From: Taudactylus pleione
Lineage: Eukaryota > Chordata > Amphibia > Anura > Myobatrachidae
Length of the DNA: 64,000 bases
Assembly: GCA_031769625.1 (NCBI GenBank)
Contig: JAUIMM010000040.1
Location: 17,620,001 to 17,684,000 of the forward strand
Reading direction: 5' to 3'
In this document: piece by piece, positions 22,122 to 32,634 of the stretch
Position numbering within the stretch: position 1 is the first letter of the stretch
Layout: the number at the start of each line of letters is the position of its first letter
Notes under the pieces: model-generated
Told to the model about the DNA's origin: nothing
Database searches by the model: none
Seen by the model: only the letters and a program-made list of their open reading frames with translations
Translations under genes and position numbers: made by a program

Positions 22122-22666
22122 CTGTTGATCAAGATTCAGAACAGAAGTTAGCCATGTGATGGACACATATATACAGAAGACTAATTAAAAGTAAGTCACA
22201 CGTTATACAGTGATATTAAAAACTTGTACACACTGATTTATACATAAATCAAAAACTAACACATACAGGTGTGTCCTCATACACCTGGTGTGCCAGGTCC
22301 CATGCGACTCGGCTTGTGCTGAGTGTCTTTTTTCACCCGAATATGCATCTTTGTTGAAATGTGATACAACAAATCCTTTACACGAGACTGCACCGATTCA
22401 TTTGATATGTGACACTTATATATCTGTGTGCGACTAAGTCTGACTCTGTATATGAACTGCGATGCAGCAGTTGAGGCTTTTTTCCATGCCAAGTTTCCTT
22501 GTATTTGGTATACAGATTTAAACTCAGGCACAAATCAAAATCAGTGCAGCCTTGTGAAGCGGTCTGTCACATTCAATTGCCACTACACGTACCTTCAGGC
22601 AGAAAAAAAAATGCTAGGCTGCGGCTATTTTGCGCTGCTTGGCGTTTTCAGGCTAGGTGTTATGAG

Positions 22667-23127
22667 GGTATGCAGTCGGGAAACCGGCTGCCTTAATACC
22701 GACAGCCGGCTTCCCGGCTGCTTTATCCCGGCGTAGGATAAATGACAGGCATCTATATCTAGACGCCTGTCATTTACCCGGCGCCCGGCACCCCGATCTA
22801 AGCCGCGGGGGGACTTAAGGTTACAGTTAGGCTAGGGGAAGGGGGGGTTAGGGTTAGGCACCCCCCCGGGGGACTTAGGTTTCAGGCAGCGGGGAAGGGG
22901 GGGGGTTAGGCACTTAGAGGGGGGGGATTAGGGTTAGGCACTTGGGGGGGAGGTTAGGGATAGACACCCCTAAGGAGGGTTAGGGGGTTAGGTTAGTTTA
23001 TACTTACCTTAGGGACGATCGTCATTTCCAGCGCTGTCAGGCTTCCGCTGCCGGGCTCTGCTGATCTGTCGGGCTGCCGGGAATCGAACTGCCGGCTATG
23101 TGGCAGCCGGGATTCCATACAGATTCC
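22667..23127. mobile_element. hAT-like MITE with telomere-like repeats, copy 3 (LSM8 intron 3)
   Basis: Perfect 8-bp target duplication GTTATGAG at 22659-22666 and 23128-23135. Ends: ggtatgcagtcgggaaaccg and, inverted, ggaatctgtatggaatcccg. The interior on the plus strand is a run of ggttagggttaggcac units separated by G6-G9 tracts (about 22805-23005), partly matching the vertebrate telomere repeat and able to form G-quadruplexes. Longest of the three copies (461 bp). Confidence 0.85.
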
Positions 23128-23737
23128 GTTATGAGGACACCTCTGTACAAAAGTTGCTGCGTTACTCCAAACATGTTATTTAAAAGTTTGGGCTGTTTTA
23201 CATAAATTTACAGGTTGTAACAAGCACAATAGCATTGCATTTCACATGGTGCACAACTTTCAGGGGTCACAAGAAACACAAATGTGACTGCAATGCTTCC
23301 CTGTGAGACATGTCTAAGCCTTCTTAGAATTGTGATTATTCATACTTCTGTTGAACTGAATGCCAAAAGTGCTGATAGAAATATACATTAAGTACCTCTC
23401 CACAAACAGCCATTGTTATGGTTACTTGCTAGGATTATACCAGCTGATAAGCAGTTGAAGAATGTTAAGTAAACCCGGCTAAAAGCTCTGAATTAATAAA
23501 AACAATACAAGAATACTTCTTTCTCTGCAAGAATAAGCTGAGACAGAATGCTAGAGAGACTGCAGGTGCTGTATTTTAATGTGCTTATACATTGCGCGCA
23601 CCACATACACTGCATGAACCGGCGTACAATAGCGGGATGTATTATTACATGCTGCATGAAACTGTACCACGTTCATTATATCAACCCATCTGCCGTGCAG
23701 AACAGTAGATGGGACGATGCATTGAACGACAAATAGA

Positions 23738-23814
23738 GCGTACACACTATACGATGTGTACGATATACCATTCCGGTCTGCGTTTGAACGATAAATCGTA
23801 TAATGTGTACCCAG
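23738..23814. mobile_element. Short palindromic MITE (LSM8 intron 3)
   Basis: The arm gcgtacacactatacgat faces atcgtataatgtgtaccc about 77 bp apart. The same gTACACACTAgACGAT arm type occurs at 26059-26135 and 28285-28361. Non-coding foldback element. Confidence 0.65.
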
Positions 23815-23893
23815 CTTTAGATCTACATACAATTTGTGTCCTATATAGAGCCAGTGGAACAAATGACCATGGTCACAGCTGTAACTCTGGTCC

Positions 23894-24306
23894 TGTTTCG
23901 CTATGGATCACAACTGCGATTGCAATACCGAGTATACACGTAGTTCATCAACGATAGTCTGCTAATCCATTGCAATCGCGCTTGCCGTTGCAGCACTACA
24001 TAAGGATGCTCACTTACACACATCCGTAATGTTTAGCAAGACCGCAAAACCATAGGTACAATCTAGTGCCATCGCAGCCTCATGCACACTTGCACAAGGT
24101 CATAACTTACTCAGAAATTGCTAACTTCATCGCACACTATGAGTCCTCAAGCTGCGTACGGCATCGCAGTTGATAATTTATGCACGCCTATGCAACAGCG
24201 TTCAACGCACTGGTACACCTGCGTTCCGACCACCATCCCCCCCACGTCACCACCCACAAACGGCGCTTCCTGTCAATCACTCTGCGATGGGTAATGAATC
24301 AGGCCC
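23894..24306. mobile_element. PIF/Harbinger-like MITE related to 20033-20513
   Basis: The interior atccgtaatgtttagcaaga...catcgcagcctcatgcacac...cttactcagaaattgctaac is the inverse of 20281-20400, and the right end tgaatcaggccc matches the family terminus. The left end is eroded. It appears to be a separate deletion derivative whose right terminus joins sequence internal to the first copy. Confidence 0.65.
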
Positions 24307-25333
24307 TTTGTCCAGATAATTAATGATTACAGCCCCAATTAAAAAAAATAAATAAATTTGCAACCATGCCATTTGGTCTATGGCTCTGATCGATACACAC
24401 TGGTGAAACAATGTTGTGTGCAAAATGAGGAACTGCTAGCTCTTCTGTACTGAAAGCTCATCCTGTTACTACACATCCACACAAAGAGATTGTCAATTCC
24501 CTGGAATGACATAACAAAGGAGGGCATTCACAATGACACCATTAATTCAGGGGCACCCTCCGTCAAATGATTTAGGTCCTAGTAGCTATTGGGGTGAGCA
24601 TTAAATGTGCCCTATCTCCCCCTTACTTGCACAGACATATTAGAAAGAGAATGTAATCACCAGACAATTACACCCAACACTACCCAAAACATTTTGTCCA
24701 CAGATGGGAAGGAGGTGTGAGGGGAGAATCTAATGTGGTAGGTTCTCTCATTTTCAAAAATTGCATGTGTGCTATGGCTGGTTATCATAATATACCTACA
24801 AACGGTATGGGTTTACTTTCAAATGAAGAAAAGTTGCAAAAGAAAAACATAATTTTACAGTGCATAATTTATTATGAAATCCTACTTTTTTTTTTTTGCT
24901 GTTTGGAAAGGTGGATTAACCCCGGCTCAAGAACCCAAGAACCACAAGGTACAAACACTTGTTTTAGTTCACTAACAAAAAACCACCACAACCACTACCA
25001 CACTTTGGGGCATTTTGGGTAGAATTTATAGGTCACGTTAGAAGACTAATGGCAGTTACTGAAATTTCAGTCTTAAAAAAAATTAATTTGTTTTTATCAT
25101 TTTAGTGGGTACGGTATAAAACAAATTACAGATACTGATGGAATTCAACCACCGCGAAGTGTCAAACACAGACTCGGAGAAAACCCTCAATGGCAAAGAG
25201 GTTCAACTAATTTGACTCAAGCCTAAATATTTTGAGGATGATTTAACAGGCTACTACATTTTTTTATTTCAGGAACTGGTGAAATGGGTATTCAGTTTTT
25301 AATTTAACATTTACCCACATCAGTAATACTCAC

Positions 25334-25461
25334 ACATTATCTCCTCTTACAATATACAGTCCTAACACCACTTGTTCCACTCCTTGTGAAGAGCTGAATA
25401 CTCTTTCATGACTCTCATCCAAAATAAGGTTAATTGTCTGGTCAAAACCCTTGAGTGTTCC
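25334..25461 (-). CDS. lsm8: LSM8 coding exon 3 (Sm fold core)
   Basis: Acceptor tttgtag and donor GTGAGT on the minus strand. It encodes GTLKGFDQTINLILDESHER, then VFSSSQGVEQVVLGLYIVRG and DNV, ending two bases into a Val codon. It contains most of the Sm1 motif (FDQTINL, the Asp and Asn that contact RNA) and the Sm2 motif (LYIVRGDNV). LSM8 replaces LSM1 to make the nuclear LSM2-8 ring, which binds the 3' U-tract of U6 snRNA and supports splicing and nuclear RNA decay. Identification rests on near-complete agreement with the highly conserved vertebrate protein. Confidence 0.96.
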
Positions 25462-25790
25462 CTACAAACAAACAAAAAAAAAAAAAAAAACATAAACATG
25501 ATCAAGAAAAGATCTACCAAACATTCCCCAAATTGCATACGTTGTGCTATCTGAAACTGACAGTTGATAAACTATATGTAAAAACTCATCTGGAAAGGAA
25601 AAAAAATAAAACAATTATTAAATGTATGGATATTAATATGTGTATCATACATAGGTACAATACATTTTTTAGGAATATGTGCACCAAAATGAATGTGGTA
25701 AATGTAGCTCAATGTCAATCCAATAGATCTCTCAACATATCACTATATCAGTTTATGAATCCATTAAACACTGATTTAGGGGTCTGTTCA

Positions 25791-25832
25791 TTGTTAATTA
25801 TCGGGGTCTGGGCTAACCCTGATAATTAACAA
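25791..25832. repeat. Perfect-arm hairpin at the edge of a MITE
   Basis: Arms ttgttaattatc and gataattaacaa are perfect inverses around an 18-nt centre. Just to the right are three more hairpins: gacagctgat/atcagctgtc (about 25880-25906), cactgcttc/gagcagtg (about 25918-25940) and actgccgag/ctcggcagt (about 25951-25972). The cluster is probably a foldback transposon in LSM8 intron 2. Confidence 0.65.
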
Positions 25833-26058
25833 TAACTCGCAGAAAATGCCTTAGTAATCATCACTGCTCCGGCACAGAGACAGCTGATCCGAAAATCAGC
25901 TGTCTCACCGAATGCTCTCACTGCTTCTTTTGGAGCAGTGAAACTTAGCACTGCCGAGTCTGACTCGGCAGTACTAGTGCGCCTGCTTGATCTAGAGTTG
26001 CAGGCCGACTGAGGATGTTGCTGACGACCCGTGGGAGCACGCATTGTCAGCGACATAG

Positions 26059-26135
26059 TGGGTACGCACTAGACGATGTGCCAGATAAGTCGCTCCGATC
26101 CGCCGGATCGGACGTCATATTGTCTAGTGTGCACC
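26059..26135. mobile_element. Short palindromic MITE (LSM8 intron 2)
   Basis: gggtacgcactagacgat faces attgtctagtgtgcaccc, with an inner gatccgccggatc palindrome. Same arm type as 23738-23814. Confidence 0.7.
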
Positions 26136-26604
26136 CAGTTTAATGCCAGAATACACTTTGCAAATCTATTGTAGAGATTAATTGCATTGGTTTGGCATAG
26201 TCAGTCATTAAAAAAAAAAGGAAAGAAAAAAGTGCTGACACAAATATATTTATTCAAATATTTTATCTGACACTAACAATGGGACTGATTTTGCTACCCT
26301 AAACACTGACTCAGCATAACGCACAACACTCCATTCTATGGACACTCATAGGTAAAGTTCTTTCAATTTGTAAATGTATAGTTCTAGGATAGCCAGTTTT
26401 TTTACAATTATGATAAAATGGTACGATATAATAGGAAACCGGTAATACATTTAGTTTTATAATAGTATAGTTTTCCTATGAGTGGAATGTGAATGAAGTG
26501 TAAAAAATACTTCTGCATGTTGAAATGATTCAATACTAAGCGAAGTCCCAAAAACATCTGTCTATGATGTCAGAGCTCAAAGGCAAATGAATAAAGTCTC
26601 TTAC

Positions 26605-26645
26605 CACAATCATCCTTCCATCGGCTGTAATGACTGCAACCGTTC
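26605..26645 (-). CDS. lsm8: LSM8 coding exon 2
   Basis: A 41-nt exon between a tatttcag acceptor and a GTAAGA donor on the minus strand. It completes the split Arg codon and reads RTVAVITADGRMIV, the start of the Sm1 motif. Too short for ORF detection; found by matching phase and protein between exons 1 and 3. Intron phases 1, 0 and 2 across the three junctions are mutually consistent. Confidence 0.95.
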
Positions 26646-26929
26646 CTGAAATATCTGTCAAGGAATGTAAACATATGCACACACAACGAACGAACTTGTT
26701 TTCAAATACAAGTTTATCACCAAGACTGTGTAAGCTACACCTGCTGCTGCATTAGGTTTTACACCCAGAGTTCATAAAACAGAAAAATATATATCTACAT
26801 TTTATTTCAATGATTTAAAATTTTGTTATTCTCAAGTTCCATTGTGCCCTCCTGTATAAACCACTTACATAATAATGGATTAATCTACTTTAATAAACAC
26901 ATAAAATGTGTGCTGCATTAGAGAAATAG

Positions 26930-27380
26930 GGGAGGGGGGGGTCAGTCTCTTGGGTCAGTAGATCTGACAGAAGAGGATCAGTTAGCACTGATGACACAGA
27001 AGAATTACAAGAGGAATCAAACGACGCCCCATCAATGGCGTATAAGAGACCAAGCTGTAAAAACAAATCCACCTTCCCTATGAAAGTATCTGTTCAGAGG
27101 TTAAAGCTAATCTACTAATCTAGTAGCTCAAGACTTGGACAAACTATCAAAATAGATGCTCTCATAAAAACATTGATAATCTAACTAGAAACGGGAGGCC
27201 CTGAAAACCATCCAAAGTTGGCAAGATGTGATCAAGCCGTCTGACAAAGGCAGCAATGTCGTAATATGACACGAGTAAATGTACATCAAGGAAGCCTATC
27301 GACAACTACATAACGAGTGTACCAACAAATCCTACTGAATCCCTTGGAGGTTTTCAAGAACATATGCCTTTTTACATATT
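26930..27380 (+). pseudogene. Penelope-like element fragment, N-terminal RT region
   Basis: Disconnected frames read PSMAYKRPSCKNKSTFP, then GPENHPKLARCDQA and EALKTIQSWQDVIKPSDKGS followed by MYIKEAYRQLHNECTNKSY. The motif 'xIKPSDKGSNVVI' is the characteristic segment before the reverse transcriptase fingers of Penelope-like elements. At least two frameshifts and stops. It lies in LSM8 intron 1, antisense to that gene. Confidence 0.65.
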
Positions 27381-28280
27381 ATTGATCTGTGCGTAATTAT
27401 GGCACCCCAACATCCTACACTAACTAATTTCAATTTTTGTGACACTTGTGCGGTGTCCTGACGTATACGCATGCCAATATTTTCCTAGCAACTCTTACCC
27501 TTATGTACTCATTTTCCTTTGTGGGTTTCCTATAGCCTCTTTATGTACTACCTGTATTTCAGACTATTTTACTTACAGTTTTTTATTGCCAATATGTCTA
27601 CTCTCTCACCAAAATATGTTGTTACTGTTGCAGTGGAATTTGCTTTGACTTCTTGATGTGTAACCTAATTAGAGGAATTCTAGGCATCAGAAATGCTTAG
27701 ACACAGCAAGTAACCATACATTTAGGCACTGCGTTCTATAATCGCTATACAATATACAACCTGCTGTATAAATCACGTGTCTTTGTGAGGAAGAATTGTT
27801 ATTTTGGGATAGAAATACATTGGCGACAATTACTTTTTTTTTCTTATTGTACTATCCACCCCCATCTGTTTCTCATTCAACTGGTGAAGCCTGATCATGC
27901 TGTGACCATGACGACAAGATGGGTTTGTATGCACAGTTGCTCCTGTATTCTCTAGGAAGAGCTCCTCTGAAGGCATTCGCAGTTTCACACATTTTCTAAT
28001 CCTCTTTGATAAATAGATCACATGCACTGAAAGCAATCTCCATAAACGTGCTCATATATTAGGGACATCCAGGTACTTGAGAAGCCATTGGAATTTTCCC
28101 AGTCCTATTGCACAAGCAAAGCCAAATCAGAAAGGGCCATATGTCCAGATACTATGGGTCACAATTAGTACAGCTGAACAATGACTGAATGCACAGACTG
28201 CAGTCATCCTCAGACCTCATTTTTCACTAATAATTACCTAAACGATCACAATCAAATATTGATCAATATAGGGGAGGCTA
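27381..28280. other. LSM8 intron 1, unassigned part
   Basis: About 900 bp, AT-rich, no recognised exon or transposon end. It may be the eroded remainder of the Penelope-like fragment. Confidence 0.4.
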
Positions 28281-28284
28281 ATGC

Positions 28285-28361
28285 TGAGTACACACTAGCC
28301 GACATATCAGCCATTCAATTAAACGGCTGACATATCGCGTTTACGTCGGCCAGTGTGTACC
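28285..28361. mobile_element. Short palindromic MITE (LSM8 intron 1)
   Basis: gagtacacactagccgacat faces the inverse of gtcggccagtgtgtacc; inner arms cagccattcaatt/aaacggctg. Same arm type as 23738-23814. A strong hairpin follows at 28502-28535 (gcacgcccccaa...ttgggggcgtgc), which may belong to a larger foldback. Confidence 0.68.
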
Positions 28362-29550
28362 TGCAATACGTCTGAACAACGCCGTTCACAGACACATTGT
28401 GTGTTGTGCTGCACTGCTGATGCCCAATATATCTGAGATATTCCCGATACAGCGCGGGCAGAGCACTAAGGTGTGCGGGAAGGGAGTCGCCGGTCTTTGC
28501 AGCACGCCCCCAATTTATCACACTTGGGGGCGTGCTCAGCACTTACGGAGGTGGCGGGCATCCTCAAGCTCTCCCCTCAAGGTGAAAAGAGGTTGTGTGT
28601 ATGGCATCTATTCCGCCGGCAGAGATCGGTTACCACAACTTTTCCCACCCGCGGGACACTGTGGCACGCAAGTGGGGAAGGCACAAGGCAGGCCACTTTA
28701 GCAGGGCGCCGCTAATAGGGCAGAGCGCATTTTGTCCCTTCAAAATTGGGCAGGGCGTAGCACCCTGCTAAAACAGCCAATGGGGGACTCTTGTGCTGTG
28801 AGTACGGTCTTCCTTCAATTTTCACAGCCTGTCTTCAAGCTGAACATTTGCAGCATGAGGAAAGGTTGCGAAGATTCTCGGAAGACCAGAGGAGCAGGAG
28901 AAAAGTGAGAGGGACCGGCCGCGCGCTGACACCCACTGCTGGCATGAAACCTCTTTTCATGCAGTCTCAGTGAATGCATGGAGCTGGCAGCCAGAACACA
29001 GCAAGTAGGGATCTGAAAAGATCCCACTGCTGCACAAGCTGCCGTGTAAATGACAACTTGTGAATACTATCGGGGTGGCATAAAGGAGCAGTCAATTTCA
29101 TGAAAAATATGATTTTCGGAAATTAATGAATGGGGCTGTCACTATAAAATATTTTATGTAAATTACATAAAAATACATTATTTATAGGTGATGAATGCAC
29201 CACTTAATGGAAGGATTTTACAATTCTATCAATCTCAATCCCCCCATCCCAACAAGTCACACAAATGCCGCCCCATCTGTCACACACACACAGTGCAAGA
29301 TCTTTCACCCACCTGTAACATCTCTCTGGTATAGAATCTGGTCATGTGGCCGTTTGACTAAATGTATTGGCAGCTGGTCCAGAAATGCTAACGACACGAC
29401 TGCTCAGTATCACAAAACCCAGCAGCCCTCTTCCCTCACCTGATTTATAGCCCTCTGCACCATATGATGGTAGTCACGCTCCACAACCAAATAGCCTGAC
29501 TCTACATCAGTAAAGGGACATGTTCCTATATCGGCGGCCTCTGCCACTCG

Positions 29551-29970
29551 TACCCCTTTTACACTGGAGCTAAAACCCGGGTTATTGCAGGGTTAACACG
29601 GGTAGCTCCTTGGTGTAAAAGGGGACAGAGTTGGAGTCCCGGGTCGAGTGATACGGAAATCCAACCCAGGTCATTTGCAGGGTTTAACACGGGAATGACC
29701 TGTGAAACCCGCAGTGTAAACGGAGTGATCTGGGTCACGATGACCTGGAGCGCGCAGCATGCCGGCTTCAGTGGCGCTTGGAGAATACGTCATCTCCAAG
29801 CGTCCACTTCCACGATGGAATAGTCGGGTCACTGCAGACCCAGCTCCAGTGTGAATGGCGCCGAATCAGGAATGTCCTGGGTCGGCGACGGCTAAATCCC
29901 GGGTCTGATCCAGCTTGGAACCCTGTTCCAACCTCCGGCTCAGAACCGGAATTTAGGTATAAAAGCGGTA
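29551..29970. mobile_element. Non-autonomous DNA element beside the LSM8 promoter
   Basis: Starts tacccctttta and ends taaaagcggta. The interior has repeated cccgggt and tgacctg units (gggtcgagtgat, tgacctgggt-like). The same architecture is seen at 51135-51832, whose ends are tacctcttttatacc and aaaaagaggta. Right end only about 270 bp from LSM8 exon 1. No target duplication could be established. Confidence 0.65.
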
Positions 29971-30243
29971 TTGGACTAGAGAGACGTCTGGAAGGCCGCC
30001 GTAACCTGCCTCTAGGGAGCACAGTGTCCCTGGTTATCCCTGCACTGCGACTGCAGGTTACTTATGTCCCGGAGGCCTCCGCGTGTGTCCGGTGACGCTG
30101 CGGGGTCTCCGCTAATGTCCGCAGCGCTACACGGGAATCCCGGAATATATGAGTTATTACACGTGGAGGCTTCCGGCACAGCTAGAGGGCCACAGGCTGG
30201 CCAGCTGGTCACACATCACGCTCCGGTACCAGGACAAGGATAC

Positions 30244-30274
30244 GGTTAATGTAATTCTCCAGCGCTGACGTCAT
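30244..30274 (-). CDS. lsm8: LSM8 coding exon 1 (start codon)
   Basis: The minus strand reads ATG ACG TCA GCG CTG GAG and continues to MTSALENYIN plus one base, followed by a GTATCC donor. The start is set by the conserved MTSALE N-terminus. The initiation codon overlaps a perfect TGACGTCA palindrome at 30266-30273, an ATF/CREB-type site. The exon sits in a CpG-rich stretch (about 29990-30400) that probably serves as promoter; an upstream 5' UTR is expected at 30275 onward. Confidence 0.93.
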
Positions 30275-30450
30275 GTCGGTACTCTTCTGCGCCAGTAACC
30301 GCGAAGCTGCAGCCGCTCGGTAACGGTAAGAGATCCAGGGGAACAGGCGCACCCTACGTCATCACTCCTCGTCCACTGTAACCCCTCCCCTCTAGAGGAA
30401 GCTGGAAAATTAACTCTCGAGAGGTCGACATTTTCCCGGTGCCACTGAAA
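30264..30450 (-). promoter_or_regulatory. LSM8 promoter region, CpG-rich with ATF/CREB site
   Basis: High CpG density and no TATA box near exon 1, as for a housekeeping gene. TGACGTCA covers 30266-30273 and includes the start codon. A second half-site context (tacgtcatca) is at about 30353. The transcription start is not determinable from sequence alone. Confidence 0.45.
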
Positions 30451-30634
30451 AAAAGTCTACGATAAAATGGCTTCTGTAGTCAAGGCAATGACACATTTTA
30501 TAAAACCTAGCATAAAAATCGCCGGTCTATTTTACTGGCGTCTGTGGCTGGCAGTAGATGATTTCTGTAGTAGTTTAGGTAATCAGGAAGGCTAATTTTG
30601 CATTGTATTGTTGAAGGTTTCAGGTAGGGTTGCC

Positions 30635-30693
30635 CAGGGCTGGTGCAAGGCTTCTAGGCACCCTAAGCAAAATTTCTGCCTGCTGCCCTTCCA

Positions 30694-30725
<32 letters not shown>

Positions 30726-32626
30726 CACAGTGGTCGGGGTATGGAATATATAAGGTCGTACTTATGCGCTGGAAAAGGGGACATGGTCACTCCAAAGGGG
30801 TGTGTCCTTAAGATGAGCCCCCTTTTTATCAATGTAGTGTACCACACTGTAGTACCCCTTATGCACATTATGCCACACTATAGTAGTGCTCCTTATAACA
30901 CATAATGCTATGCAGTAGTAGTGCCCCTTATACATTATGCCTCATAGTAATGCCCCTTACACATTACGCCACACACAGTAATGCCCCTTATAACACATTA
31001 TGCCACACAGGCCCTTTACCAGTGATGCCACGCAGAATTAGTGCCCCTTACACATTATGCCACTCAATAATGCATTATGCCACACAATAAAGCCCCCCTT
31101 ACTGCAGCCTCTTCCCCCTTGTCCCACCAGCATCCTCTCACCTCCACATCAAGGGGCAACTGGCAGTAGCCGCAGACCTGCCTCCCATGTGTCAGCAGCA
31201 GGTTTGGATTTGGTGCCAGGCCCAGCAGGCATCCATGGAGAGACAGCGGCACAACGCCACAGTCATTTTGAATCTGGTACTGTCCGCTAGCCAATTGGAG
31301 CTCACAGACCGCTACATGCACAGCAATCCAGTCTCTCTGTGTTGTTAGTAGGTAAGTGGGCAGTAGATCGGTAATTAGTAAGGTAGGCAATTGGAAGGTG
31401 GGCAGTAGGTAAGTAGGCAATTGGTAGTAAGGTTAATAGCAGGATGGTAAAATATAGGCAGGTCGTAGGTAAGTAGAGAGTAGATAGGTAAGTAATAAGG
31501 TAGGTAGTAGGAAATTGGGTAGTATGGAAGGAGACAATAGGTAGTTAGGTTTATAGCAGGTAGGTAGTATGTAAGAAAGTGGTAGGTATCTAGATAGTAG
31601 ACTAGATAAGTAGTAAGGTAAGTAGGAAGGTAGGCAGTTGGTAAGTACCCAGTATGTAGGCAGGTGGTAGGTAAGTAGAGAGTAGGCAGGTAGATAGGTA
31701 TTTAGGTAGTAGGCAGGCAAGCAGATAGTAGGCAAGAGACAGGTAGTATCGATAGCAGGGCACCGACTCCTCTGCCCTCAGCAAACAGCAGGAGCCCCCG
31801 AGGGACTGGAGGGCAGGAGGCAGCAGCTGGGGGAAAGACGCTAATCTCAATCCGGGTGGCAACAGTGGGGGGAGGAGGAGCTAGTGGGGAGGGTAAATTT
31901 TGGTGCAGAGTTCCTACAACTAGAAATCCATGGGACCATCACCAAGCCACTCCAAAGTAAGCTGCTACTGCTCTGCACTTTTCCTCCTGCGCTCTGCTAG
32001 GGCTTCCAGGCTAACAGGTCCGTGAGCTCTAATTGGCTTGCAGACCTGTCAGCCTGGAATCCTCTGCAGAACGCTGGATCAGCAGAGCAGCTGAAGGACC
32101 TGTCATCCTGGGAGTCCTGGCAGAGTGTGGGATCAGAACAGCAGCAACTTACCTTGGGGGAGAGCAGGCTCCGTGTCCCGCAGTAGTGACTTAGTCCGCC
32201 GGATTTCTAGTTGTAGGGACTCTCAGTTATCCTCAGAGGGCGGGAGGCAGCAGCGGGAGTAAAGGCGATGGTCCCGATCCGGCCAGCAGCCAGAGAGCAT
32301 ATAATTTGAAGCCGAGTAGACTGGGGTCGGAGCAGCAGAGTGGGCTGGCCGATGACACACTGACTTCAGCAGCACGGGACCCAGCTGCAGCAGTTTGTCT
32401 CTGCTATTGGTGTGGTTTTTTTTTTTGCCCTCTGCGGGAGACAGGTGTAGATGGACGCCTGTCGCTGGGGTAGGCAGGTTTCAGGGGGTGTCTTAAGCCA
32501 GCAGGAGTGGCGCTCGTGAGAGGCAAGACAATGCTCCCTCTCCAATGTAGCCTCAGCGGGCCGCCCCTCAGCTCCCGACGCCCTTAGGCAGCTGCCTAAA
32601 GTTGCCTAATGGAAGCACCGGCCCTG
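30635..32626. mobile_element. Non-autonomous hAT element, 2.0 kb, with internal tandem repeats
   Basis: Perfect 8-bp target duplication GGGTTGCC at 30627-30634 and 32627-32634. Terminal inverted repeat: CAGGGCTGGTGC at left, inverse right CAGGGCCGGTGC. Both ends continue into a conserved taggcaccctaag / ttaggcagctgcctaa type box. CAGGG ends and 8-bp duplications are hAT hallmarks. The interior has a (CATA)n tract (30693-30725), units of type gtagtgccccttatacatta (30850-31090), a gtaggtaagtaggcag array (31345-31740) and CpG-rich sequence. No transposase frame. Confidence 0.9.
31345..31740. repeat. Degenerate GTAG/GGTA tandem array
   Basis: Imprecise 4-bp based repetition of gtaggtaagtaggcagt type inside the non-autonomous hAT. 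It creates long antisense frames rich in Tyr/Leu/Pro that are not genes. Confidence 0.85.
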
Positions 32627-32634
32627 GGGTTGCC

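Noticed and set aside
22805..23005. True interstitial telomere
   Set aside because: The TTAGGG units are interrupted by irregular G runs and ttaggcac, and lie between the ends of a MITE with a target duplication.
31064..31862. Tyr/Leu/Pro-rich minus-strand frames
   Set aside because: Generated by the GTAG tandem array in the 30635-32626 hAT; not genes.
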